Shown: piece after piece, positions 25,937 to 32,802 of the stretch
Numbering within the stretch: the stretch's first letter is position 1
How the letters are laid out: each line of letters begins with the position of its first letter
IMG/VR virus record: IMGVR_UViG_3300023184_000034
Location: 62,001 to 126,000 of that record
Direction: 5' to 3' (one strand)
DNA: 64,000 nt
Origin: a virus
Notes under the pieces: generated by a model
The model's database searches: none
What the model was told of the DNA's origin: nothing
Seen by the model: the letters and a program-made list of their open reading frames with translations, nothing else
Translations under genes and position numbers: made by a program

Positions 25937-26134
25937 GTTATTTGATGCTCGAACTTGTCTACAAGCTTCGCGCATTTCGTTAGTAAAATCTGGACTTATT
26001 TCGGAAAGTTCACAATTGATCCAAACTCCGTCTGATTTTTTTGGAAGTGTTAAAAACAACAGTGGCACAACTAATACAAACACAATGACAACCACTGATA
26101 TTTTTATAGTCTCTCGCTTAGAAGTATCTTGCAT
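25919..26134 (-). CDS. Small single-pass membrane protein
   Basis: The 71-aa protein has a short charged N-terminus, one hydrophobic segment at about residues 12-30 (ISVVVIVFVLVVPLLFL), and a polar C-terminus with two cysteines that would face the periplasm. There is no signal-peptidase site. It overlaps the upstream gene by 31 bases. Small membrane proteins are common in early phage regions; the role is unknown. Confidence 0.55.
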   Translation of the reverse strand: MQDTSKRETIKISVVVIVFVLVVPLLFLTLPKKSDGVWINCELSEISPDFTNEMREACRQVRASNNLQKPK

Positions 26135-26310
26135 AATTCAGCATCCTTTTTTGATTTGAAACAAAATGTCATAAAATCTTCAGTTGGAGTGTACACGAAT
26201 CGTTGCCCTGGCAAACCAAACACTTCCACCACCATGGCACATGTTTCATTCCACCATAGCGCACCTTGATTATGCCAATCCACAATAATTTCATGATCAC
26301 TAGGAGACAT
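26104..26310 (-). CDS. Small hypothetical protein
   Basis: The 68-aa protein contains HEIIVDWHNQGALWWNETC, FVYTPTEDFMTFCF and a C-terminal helix. It starts at the last base of the upstream stop codon. I recognise the style from cyanophage small proteins but have no function for it. Confidence 0.5.
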   Translation of the reverse strand: MSPSDHEIIVDWHNQGALWWNETCAMVVEVFGLPGQRFVYTPTEDFMTFCFKSKKDAELCKILLSERL

Positions 26311-26462
26311 TATAGGTCTTTTTTCAACATTGTTAATTCATCTTTGAGATATTCTTTGTAACTGGATAACACTTCAGTAGCATGTATATTTTGTGAATTT
26401 TTTTCAATATCTTCAGTAACTTGTTTGATTTTTTCTTGTAATTCTTCAACAGTTAAGGTCAT
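26310..26462 (-). CDS. Very small coiled-coil protein
   Basis: The start at 26462 (MTLTVEELQEKIKQV) is set by GGAG six bases upstream; the longer frame lacks a ribosome site. The 50-aa product is almost entirely a charged helix with heptad spacing (VEELQEKIKQVTEDIEKN) and ends LTMLKKDL, so it is probably a coiled coil. The function is unknown. Confidence 0.5.
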   Translation of the reverse strand: MTLTVEELQEKIKQVTEDIEKNSQNIHATEVLSSYKEYLKDELTMLKKDL

Positions 26463-26659
26463 TTTGAACTCCTCACGGACCTTAAGCCACTGGCTCCGCC
26501 CAATAAAATGGCAAATGCTGCCCACGTTTCCCAAGTCAATGGAATGTTTAGTACAGGAAATAATGTATTCAAACTCCAAATACCTAATATGGGTCCAATA
26601 GCAATGGCGATTACAATTAGAGCAATGCCAAAAATAAGTTTAATTAATGATGATGTCAT
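26459..26659 (-). CDS. Small membrane protein, two hydrophobic segments
   Basis: The start at 26659 overlaps the upstream stop as ATGA. The 66-aa product has hydrophobic segments at about 4-25 (LIKLIFGIALIVIAIAIG) and 42-57 (WAAFAILLGGASG), with basic residues at the end (LRSVRSSK). It is probably a two-pass inner-membrane protein. The role is unknown; it is far from the lysis genes, so a holin function is unlikely. Confidence 0.55.
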   Translation of the reverse strand: MTSSLIKLIFGIALIVIAIAIGPILGIWSLNTLFPVLNIPLTWETWAAFAILLGGASGLRSVRSSK

Positions 26660-27147
26660 AGCCAAAATTCCTCCCAGGGATAAACCAACCAACAATCTTC
26701 TTGTGCTTTGTTAACAGTCCATACATGGTAGTCTGGATCTTTAAACTGGCTTGATTGATTGTGCGTCAATACTGCAAATCGAACATTATCTCCCCAGATG
26801 GTAGACCATTTGGCATCGTCGGGGAAACAACCGCTGGGCCAATCCGTCTTAATCCATGCAACAGTTGAGCCTTGATCGTTGATGTCGTCTACAATAAGTA
26901 TATTCTTACCATTAAATGCATCTTCTGCCATGCCAAGATTACTAACACAATCACCACCATCACGTAGACTGATGTCCAAACTACACATTTTAATGCCAGT
27001 ATACTGACTAAGCAAATTAGCAGGAACAAGTCCGCCTCTAGTAATGCCCACAATATAATCTGGACGCCAATTGTGATTATGCATTTGTCTAGCAATATCC
27101 AAACATGCACCTTGAACATTGCGCCAAGTGTAATAAACTTTTTTCAT
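26656..27147 (-). CDS. Phosphoribosyltransferase (xanthine/hypoxanthine PRTase type)
   Basis: The 163-aa protein has the type I PRTase fold. YIVGITRGGLVPANLLSQ is the PPi-binding loop region, and ILIVDDINDQGST at about residues 84-96 is the 13-residue PRPP-binding motif with two Asp residues. Such enzymes salvage purine bases as nucleotides. In this operon with DNA-base modification genes it could recycle guanine released by DpdA exchange, which is inference. It is linked by 4-base overlaps to its neighbours. Confidence 0.85.
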   Translation of the reverse strand: MKKVYYTWRNVQGACLDIARQMHNHNWRPDYIVGITRGGLVPANLLSQYTGIKMCSLDISLRDGGDCVSNLGMAEDAFNGKNILIVDDINDQGSTVAWIKTDWPSGCFPDDAKWSTIWGDNVRFAVLTHNQSSQFKDPDYHVWTVNKAQEDCWLVYPWEEFWL

Positions 27148-27371
27148 GCTACTAGTCCAGCTGCCAATTTAGCAAGTTCTTCTTTGGTCATAAAAAAATT
27201 GTATGTTTGACTATCATGAACTACACCGTCTTTAAGACTTTCTTGAATGATGTCAAGACTAAACAAGCCCTTTGGTGCTAGTACTTCGTGCTTAGTTACA
27301 CGTACTCGAAATCCTTCAAATTCTTTAACTGTTATTTCTTTGCGTGTGTGCGCTACTGATTCGTGTAACAT
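27144..27371 (-). CDS. Small hypothetical protein
   Basis: The 75-aa protein is beta-rich at the N-terminus (KEITVKEFEGFRVRVTKHE) with a C-terminal helix (MTKEELAKLAAGLVA). It overlaps the PRTase gene by 4 bases and starts at the stop of the preceding gene. No family is recognised. Confidence 0.5.
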   Translation of the reverse strand: MLHESVAHTRKEITVKEFEGFRVRVTKHEVLAPKGLFSLDIIQESLKDGVVHDSQTYNFFMTKEELAKLAAGLVA

Positions 27372-27772
27372 TATTTTGATTCCTTTATTGTGTCAAATGT
27401 TCTATATTTTGCCAATGCCGCAATGTATTCGTCATACAGCTTCTTTAACTTTGGATGCTTACGTTCAAGTATAGCATCTCTTTCAGGAATACTCAAGACT
27501 CGTTCAATTGTGTTTAACCGTTCTTCCAAGTCTCGCCCATTAAGAACTAGCCGACCTTTGACTTCTAATTCTGGCGGACTTTGATTGACTTTGAGTACAG
27601 TGTCATATTCATTTGCCCAACTTGTACCGTTTGATCCAGTTGTTAAGAAAGCACCGGTATTATTAGTGGTATACACTTTTCCAATTGTTAATGGGGAAGG
27701 TGCAGGCGGTATTGCACCGTAGCCTGGACTTGTTGTATTAGATATGCTTATGAGATTCGAGATAGCGGTCAT
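27371..27772 (-). CDS. Modular phage protein: low-complexity N-terminus, helical C-terminus
   Basis: The 133-aa product has an N-terminal Ser/Thr/Pro/Gly-rich half (YGAIPPAPSPLTIGKVY, then GAFLTTGSNGTSWANEY) that resembles displayed or fibre-like sequence. Its charged helical C-terminal half (LEERLNTIERVLSIPERD, LKKLYDEYIAALAKY) I recognise as a recurring module in T4-like aquatic phages. A second gene of the same build lies at 28177-28590. The start has GGAT upstream and overlaps the cupin gene by 35 bases. Virion association is possible. Confidence 0.6.
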   Translation of the reverse strand: MTAISNLISISNTTSPGYGAIPPAPSPLTIGKVYTTNNTGAFLTTGSNGTSWANEYDTVLKVNQSPPELEVKGRLVLNGRDLEERLNTIERVLSIPERDAILERKHPKLKKLYDEYIAALAKYRTFDTIKESK

Positions 27773-28217
27773 TGTGTATCCATTTGTTGTTTACTAAAAA
27801 TCCCCATTCTTGTTGTTGCGGCCCTGGCACGAACAAGGTCCATGCAGTTACTTCAGGAACCAATTCGATACGATGGTAGCTGTTAGCACTACAAACACGC
27901 CAGTGTCCAGGACCACGCCAATGTTTTGTTTCACTGACCATTTGGCCATGTTCAAAATTGGGAGTATACTCGTAGTAGCCGCCTGCCAGTATCAGTGTAG
28001 CATAGGGCCACGGATGATCATGCACATCACCAGGATCGCCTTTGTGAAACTTGTGTAAGAACACATTGAATGGAAAATGCCTACGTTCTTTTAACAACAA
28101 GTAGTAACGAGTCAGCAAGGGCTCGTTGCACTGACGATCCATGATGATCCGTTTGCGATCCAGCCGTTCCAGACAATCAAGGACGAGGTCTTTTATTTTT
28201 TGGAGTATCATAGTCAT
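27738..28217 (-). CDS. Cupin-fold protein
   Basis: The 159-aa protein has a cupin metal-binding pattern: KGDPGDVHDHPWPYATLILAGG provides the two-His motif, then GHWRVCSANSYHRIEL the second cupin box with His, ending in TLFVPGPQQQEWGF. Related proteins include small sugar-modifying and cysteine-dioxygenase-like cupins. With a glycosyltransferase and two dehydrogenases nearby, a role in nucleotide-sugar or modified-base chemistry is plausible but not shown. The ATG at 28217 and another at 28211 are both possible starts. Confidence 0.7.
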   Translation of the reverse strand: MTMILQKIKDLVLDCLERLDRKRIIMDRQCNEPLLTRYYLLLKERRHFPFNVFLHKFHKGDPGDVHDHPWPYATLILAGGYYEYTPNFEHGQMVSETKHWRGPGHWRVCSANSYHRIELVPEVTAWTLFVPGPQQQEWGFLVNNKWIHNDRYLESHKHI

Positions 28218-28590
28218 CCCGCACTAATTTATACGTTGTTTTAAACTTGTCAAATGCAATTGCCAATCCTGGATATTCTTTGCACATTTTTTGCACACGA
28301 TCAAAGTCTGGAAATTGATTAACCCACTCTTCGGGCAAATTTATTGTGAACGACGAAGTATCTATACTGTTTATTGCACCAATCTGTACTGTGGAGATTG
28401 ACGGAAATGTAATAGTGCCACTTGTACTATACGTGTATGATGACGGTGATGATACATATGTTATACTATTGCTAGTATCCGTAGCAGTAAGAGAATCCCA
28501 AGCGATAGTGTCTGTACCACTAATGGTTATAGTGTCTATCGTATCACTTGATATTGGCGAGTAAGCCACCGGCTGAGAAATAGTTGTCAC
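28177..28590 (-). CDS. Modular phage protein: Ser/Thr-rich N-terminus, conserved helical C-terminus
   Basis: A GTG start at 28590 is supported by CGGAG eight bases upstream. The first ~80 residues are extremely Ser/Thr/Ile-rich (SSDTIDTITISGTDTIAW), like fibre repeats. The last ~55 residues are a conserved charged block (LPEEWVNQFPDFDRVQKMC, YPGLAIAFDKFKTTYKLV) that I recognise from other aquatic T4-like phages. It is the second protein of this two-part build in the operon and overlaps both the cupin and glycosyltransferase genes. The function is unknown. Confidence 0.6.
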   Translation of the reverse strand: MTTISQPVAYSPISSDTIDTITISGTDTIAWDSLTATDTSNSITYVSSPSSYTYSTSGTITFPSISTVQIGAINSIDTSSFTINLPEEWVNQFPDFDRVQKMCKEYPGLAIAFDKFKTTYKLVRDDYDTPKNKRPRP

Positions 28591-29635
28591 GTAAAAACTC
28601 CGTTTGTTTATGTAGCATAGGAAGTCTAGTTTCGTAATTTTCCATATGCTGTATTATTGTTTTGCAAATAAAAGGTCTGTATCTACTGTATGCTTCAAAA
28701 CTTTCAGTCCATTCGCTGGGATACTTAAAAGTATCAAAAGCCATTTCACTATAGCTAAGTCTATCCGGCACCATGGGAACAGCACCCACCACAGCACCTT
28801 CGTACCAGCTGATGCCCAGCGTCTCTTGCAAGTTAGCACTGAACACCATTTTAGCACGACCTAACAGCTTGTGATATTCGTGTTTGTCTAATTGTGTATC
28901 TTGGCAAACTACAAATTCATATTGAGGCAAATGCGTGGCCAAGTCTCGGAAGATTTCAACTTGCTTCTCTGGCGCAATGCGATGCGGAAACAATATAAGG
29001 TCACGCTTGGGGGTAGTCCAGTAGTTGTTCAAAGTATCTTGCATATACTCCATGGGCCAACCAGTACGAACTATCTTACCGCTGTTGTATCGTTCTGCCC
29101 AGTCTTCTTCATACCAGGGATTTTCTGTTGGATAATCATGTAACAGATTATCAAAGAACATCTTAACATGGAATTCAGTAGCAAAGTAGTTGTGATCAAA
29201 AGCATGATAAAAACTTCTTTCAGCGTTTCTCACCCAAGGCTTATTGCCAACCAACCTGCCTAAAAAGTCTTGTGGATCATAACTACCAGCATGCCACAAG
29301 CCATGTGTAGTTACTGGAATACCCAACAACTCACTCATGTACTTTAGATTAATGATACCTGGATGCCAAGCATCAGTAAACACAAAATGATCGCCGGGAT
29401 TAACGGATCCACTGCAAAATAACCTACCCATCTGCTCCACTTGACTAGCCTTGTATATATTAGTGCCGCCAAAGTTAAGAAATGCTCCAGGAGTGGTAGC
29501 ACTAGGAATGTCCGTAGGACCTGATATAATGTTGACATGGTGTCCTGCCTTTTGTAAGAGTGCAGGTACATGAGTCTTCCATTGACCCGTGTACCTTGTC
29601 TCAACTGACTCTAAATCAATTAAGAAGATAGTCAT
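28544..29635 (-). CDS. GT-B-type glycosyltransferase
   Basis: The 363-aa protein has a two-domain GT-B layout: an N-terminal Rossmann-type half (IFLIDLESVETRYTGQW, LLQKAGHHVNIISG) and a C-terminal donor-binding half (RDLILFPHRIAPEKQVEIF, FVVCQDTQLDKHEYHKLL, then the EX7E-like ETLGISWYEGAVVGAVPMVP). This matches family 1/4-like enzymes. It sits in the operon with dpdA, a nucleotide-sugar-type MDR and an oxidoreductase, so DNA or virion glycosylation is the leading inference. The acceptor is unknown. Confidence 0.75.
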   Translation of the reverse strand: MTIFLIDLESVETRYTGQWKTHVPALLQKAGHHVNIISGPTDIPSATTPGAFLNFGGTNIYKASQVEQMGRLFCSGSVNPGDHFVFTDAWHPGIINLKYMSELLGIPVTTHGLWHAGSYDPQDFLGRLVGNKPWVRNAERSFYHAFDHNYFATEFHVKMFFDNLLHDYPTENPWYEEDWAERYNSGKIVRTGWPMEYMQDTLNNYWTTPKRDLILFPHRIAPEKQVEIFRDLATHLPQYEFVVCQDTQLDKHEYHKLLGRAKMVFSANLQETLGISWYEGAVVGAVPMVPDRLSYSEMAFDTFKYPSEWTESFEAYSRYRPFICKTIIQHMENYETRLPMLHKQTEFLRDNYFSAGGLLANIK

Positions 29636-29886
29636 TAGTTTTCAAAACGTTCGTGTTTGGGATTTTTACCCAAGTAAGGTTTACGTTCACCTGTGTATGC
29701 TTTCTTAGGCCGACGACTCTTTTCAAAATTACGCCACTGCCAACTTTCTCTATTGTACAAATCTGATTCATCAAACGGCGCCCCCTCGATTTTACACCAA
29801 TCTAAAAATCCCTCAAGGTCGTCAAAGATTTTTACAATGTCCGGCCGGGTTTCGAAATAACTGATATTTTTGTAATTATTAGCCAT
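29635..29886 (-). CDS. Small basic hypothetical protein
   Basis: The 83-aa protein has an acidic N-terminal half (IVKIFDDLEGFLDWCKIEG) and a strongly basic, disordered C-terminus (KSRRPKKAYTGERKPYLG). It has an AGGA ribosome site and abuts the glycosyltransferase start. The basic tail suggests nucleic-acid contact. No family is recognised. Confidence 0.55.
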   Translation of the reverse strand: MANNYKNISYFETRPDIVKIFDDLEGFLDWCKIEGAPFDESDLYNRESWQWRNFEKSRRPKKAYTGERKPYLGKNPKHERFEN

Positions 29887-29900
29887 TGTAGCTTTTCCTA

Positions 29901-30290
29901 TTAATACTTAATGAATGAACCATTTTCTCCGTCTTCGGAGACCTCAATCCAAACCTCACGGTTGGGATACTTTTGTGAAATCTGTTGATATAAATCTCCA
30001 GACATCATTTCACAACTCTTGTAGTCTAACGCTAGTATACTATCTTTGTAGAGATTTAGCAACCAGCGTTTAAACTGAATAAACTCAATATCACGGTCGT
30101 CGTGTGTAACACCAATCCAAACTTTAAAGTGGAAGATGTGACGATGCGGATAGCCTAGAAAACTCACATCGTATTCATCACCTGTTGCTAGGTTAGAATC
30201 TGTAAGTGCAGCCGGATACTTGTGCATACCCTCTTTGTTAAAGGTAACCCAAATCATTTTGTTTGGTCTAACGTCTTGCCGAATAATCAT
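29901..30290 (-). CDS. QueD-like T-fold protein (6-pyruvoyl-tetrahydropterin synthase family), tentative
   Basis: The 129-aa protein contains YPHRHIFHFKVWIGVTHDDRDIEF, whose His-x-x-x-His pattern before a strand and the later DRDIEFIQFKRWL resemble the zinc-His and DFxxLK segments of QueD/PTPS enzymes, and the size fits. QueD makes carboxytetrahydropterin between the FolE and QueE steps, and both those genes are in this window. The usual catalytic Cys is not evident, so it may be a divergent QueD, a related T-fold protein or something else. The operon position beside dpdA supports the link. Confidence 0.4.
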   Translation of the reverse strand: MIIRQDVRPNKMIWVTFNKEGMHKYPAALTDSNLATGDEYDVSFLGYPHRHIFHFKVWIGVTHDDRDIEFIQFKRWLLNLYKDSILALDYKSCEMMSGDLYQQISQKYPNREVWIEVSEDGENGSFIKY

Positions 30291-30820
30291 TCTGTATCCT
30301 TTGCTGTTTGAACAATTGGTGTGTCATTAACATATTGATCCCAATGTGTGTAAGTTTCCTTGGTCATCAGGCTTGGAAGATGATGAGTCCAAACTCCAGG
30401 GTTTGTTTTGCCCCAAGTTAGGTCATCAATTTTAAGAGTTGCATTGTAGTTAAACAATTTGATATACGGAATCTTAACACTGATCATGGGCACAAACGTG
30501 TCATGTTCACACCAGCCGTCTTCGTGAATTTGATCTGCATACTTGACGTCAAAGTCTAAACTGACCCAATACTTTAAATTAAGTAAAGGGGTAATCATAG
30601 AATTCCATGACTTCCAGTCTTCGTGAGTCGCTGGATTAAAACTTTGACTGGTTCCAAGATAGATATGCTTGCAGTTGTCACTATCTGCAAGTTGCATGAT
30701 TTTTTCTATATCTTGAACGCCTACCACAAACAAAGTTTTCATACCATAACAAACAGTATGCTCAACTTCATCTCCAATAAAAAAATCAATTTGTTTTCGG
30801 GCTTCGGTGTTTAGTCCCAT
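30287..30820 (-). CDS. Conserved hypothetical protein of the deazaguanine/sugar operon
   Basis: The 177-aa soluble protein contains KQIDFFIGDEVEHTVCYGMKT, a Rossmann-like LFVVGVQDIEKIM, HIYLGTSQSFNP and WVSLDFDVKYADQI. I associate it with cyanophage genomes that also carry deazaguanine genes, without a function. It overlaps the QueD-like gene by 4 bases and the MDR gene by 10. A role in sensing or completing base modification is only positional inference. Confidence 0.6.
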   Translation of the reverse strand: MGLNTEARKQIDFFIGDEVEHTVCYGMKTLFVVGVQDIEKIMQLADSDNCKHIYLGTSQSFNPATHEDWKSWNSMITPLLNLKYWVSLDFDVKYADQIHEDGWCEHDTFVPMISVKIPYIKLFNYNATLKIDDLTWGKTNPGVWTHHLPSLMTKETYTHWDQYVNDTPIVQTAKDTE

Positions 30821-31689
30821 TTGATATAACCTCTACTATAATTACTCGGACGATTTGCGCCGTCCGCAAACGCTTGTTGCCATTCAGTGTTACGATTATA
30901 ACATTTAGTCCAAAAAGAATCAACCTTTAGATAGCCGTTTTCAATCATCCAAACTGCATCTTTCATGCATTGATGAAAATTTGTATTACGTGGACTTGGT
31001 TTAACAGTGGTAACAGCTTTCCAAAGTTGAGCTTGTGCTTCTTCTTTACTTACTGCTTTACCAACTGCATCAACAATTAGGGCATTGTTATTTAGGTTAA
31101 TGTCAATGCCTAAAGCATATTTGCCACTCAAGTCAATCACTACATCATAACTTTCAGTAGTACCAAGTAACAATCGATCTCCCCATAGATCAATATTACT
31201 TGATCCCACAACATCAACATTTTCAAGATGTTTAAATTTGGTCAACGTATGATAAGCCACCCATGCCAAGAATCCACTGCCAATGATCAGTATTTTATCT
31301 CGTCTAGCACAATCCGCCACATCCACTGCATTGATACCACAAGCAACCGGCTCGATAATATAGCGTGGGTGAGCTTCTGGTACTTGTACATATTCATCTT
31401 TGCGTACATTATAAAAGTCTGCATATGCTGGCTCGCCGCGTGTGGCAACAATGTCACCAAAATTCACATCTGTAATGTTAGCACCGATACCAATTACTTG
31501 GCCCAGTCCTTCGTGACCCTGCATTTGCAACGGTAATGGCCCAAAATTACCATTCATCATGTCTATATCACTACGACATACACCGGTCATAACAGCCCGT
31601 ACACAAATTTCATTCTCAGTCAATGTAGGCATGACATATTCCACTTCTTCAAAATAGCCTTGCCCAGTCGTTTGTAAACAGCGTGTCAT
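30811..31689 (-). CDS. Zinc-type medium-chain dehydrogenase/reductase
   Basis: The 292-aa MDR protein resembles threonine, sorbitol or aminocyclitol dehydrogenases. Catalytic zinc ligands are visible: C38 (GVCRSD), H59-E60 (QGHEGLG) and E113 (IIEPVACGIN). The Rossmann part has ILIIGSGFLAW. The structural-zinc cysteine lobe is missing, making it about 50 residues shorter than bacterial relatives. It is translationally coupled to the Gfo/Idh/MocA gene. Two NAD(P) oxidoreductases in a row suggest a small sugar or cyclitol oxidation step; the substrate is unknown. Confidence 0.8.
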   Translation of the reverse strand: MTRCLQTTGQGYFEEVEYVMPTLTENEICVRAVMTGVCRSDIDMMNGNFGPLPLQMQGHEGLGQVIGIGANITDVNFGDIVATRGEPAYADFYNVRKDEYVQVPEAHPRYIIEPVACGINAVDVADCARRDKILIIGSGFLAWVAYHTLTKFKHLENVDVVGSSNIDLWGDRLLLGTTESYDVVIDLSGKYALGIDINLNNNALIVDAVGKAVSKEEAQAQLWKAVTTVKPSPRNTNFHQCMKDAVWMIENGYLKVDSFWTKCYNRNTEWQQAFADGANRPSNYSRGYIKWD

Positions 31690-32570
31690 AAATTTTCTAT
31701 TCTCTCATGTATCCAAGTATCGATTGCATATTGTTTTAACCAAAACTCAGGAGTATCCATATTATCCACAGCATCAACAATCATATTATGGTATGCTTCT
31801 TCCGGACACCAACCTAAATCAAATTGTTCTATTGTATTATCTGGCATAACAAATGTAATAGAACTATCTTCTTTGTCTATGCTACGCCAATTGGCCGCAC
31901 ACTGCCACTTGTTACCAAAATTAATCACGCACATGTCGTCAACATTGTATGTGCCATTGGGGTCAACAACTCCATAGTCAGTACTATCGATATCTTTTAA
32001 TTTCCAACATTGCATGGCAGTTTGGCCAGATACGTTTTCACGTTTCCAATTAGGGTTCATAGCCACATACAAACTCAACAAGTGTGGCATTAAATCTCTG
32101 CTGACACCTCCAAATGCCAACTTCTTGGTAGTGAACCAACTACCTGGACTAGGAATACAATTCTTTCTAATCCAGTTTATCTTTACAGTCCTGGACTTGC
32201 TTGCCAGTTCAACTAGTTCAGCTATATTACTACGCCACATATTGTTTTTAACCATTATGAAGCGTGTTTGTTTAAATTCAGTTACTAGTTTGGTCCAAGT
32301 ATCGCTCGTAGCAACTCCAGGTTTCTCAATAAACACAATTTTACTGTGCGGAGAAACTCTAGCTGCAATTTCAAAGTGTGTAAAGTTGGGAGTACAGATG
32401 TGAGCAGTATCAAATAAACCGTGTATCAGTAACGCTTTATCAACGGAATCAAAATCTGCACCTTTACTAATATCTCGATCCACTGTGACAACTTTGTGAC
32501 CAAGTTTTGTCAGTACATCTTTGTACAAGTTACCAATACCCATGCCAATGACTAGACTACGCTTGCTCAT
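31686..32570 (-). CDS. Gfo/Idh/MocA-family oxidoreductase
   Basis: The 294-aa protein has an N-terminal dinucleotide-binding motif (VIGMGIGNLYKDV, residues 7-19), the family segments AHICTPNFTHFEIA and IVFIEKPG (the EKP motif with catalytic Lys), and a C-terminal beta-sheet domain. Relatives oxidise sugars, inositols or nucleotide sugars with NAD(P). It overlaps the MDR gene by ATGA and the upstream small gene by 14 bases. Position between dpdA and a glycosyltransferase suggests sugar chemistry tied to DNA or virion modification, which is inference. Confidence 0.8.
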   Translation of the reverse strand: MSKRSLVIGMGIGNLYKDVLTKLGHKVVTVDRDISKGADFDSVDKALLIHGLFDTAHICTPNFTHFEIAARVSPHSKIVFIEKPGVATSDTWTKLVTEFKQTRFIMVKNNMWRSNIAELVELASKSRTVKINWIRKNCIPSPGSWFTTKKLAFGGVSRDLMPHLLSLYVAMNPNWKRENVSGQTAMQCWKLKDIDSTDYGVVDPNGTYNVDDMCVINFGNKWQCAANWRSIDKEDSSITFVMPDNTIEQFDLGWCPEEAYHNMIVDAVDNMDTPEFWLKQYAIDTWIHERIENL

Positions 32571-32802
32571 TTTTATTTTGCTCGTATTGTTTAAAAAGCC
32601 TAGTCACTGGTTCCATTCTCTCTTGAAATACATCAGGCGCCTGAAGTGCTGTACGTTGCATATCCCAGTCCGTTGGATAGTGACGCAAACAATATCTAGC
32701 ACCATCTTTAATTGCTTTAGGAACTCGAGGAGTATTTAGGATCTCAAGTAAGAACTTTTGAGTCTGTACTACTGCTCGATATCTTTCGTCTGGCAGTGTC
32801 AT
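32557..32802 (-). CDS. BPSL0761-like small protein
   Basis: The 81-aa protein (MTLPDERYRAVVQTQKFLLE, then AIKDGARYCLRHYPTDWDM) resembles from memory the BPSL0761 family of small bacterial proteins, which I associate with Burkholderia relatives and whose function is unknown. It is helical and starts 4 bases inside the end of dpdA. Its presence hints at gene exchange with a betaproteobacterial host. The family call needs an HMM search. Confidence 0.6.
   Translation of the reverse strand: MTLPDERYRAVVQTQKFLLEILNTPRVPKAIKDGARYCLRHYPTDWDMQRTALQAPDVFQERMEPVTRLFKQYEQNKNEQA

Noticed and set aside
27368-27396. TTGACA with TAATGT 17 bases downstream on the minus strand
   Set aside because: The -10 matches at only three positions, and the site lies in a continuous overlapping operon with a ribosome site in the supposed spacer.
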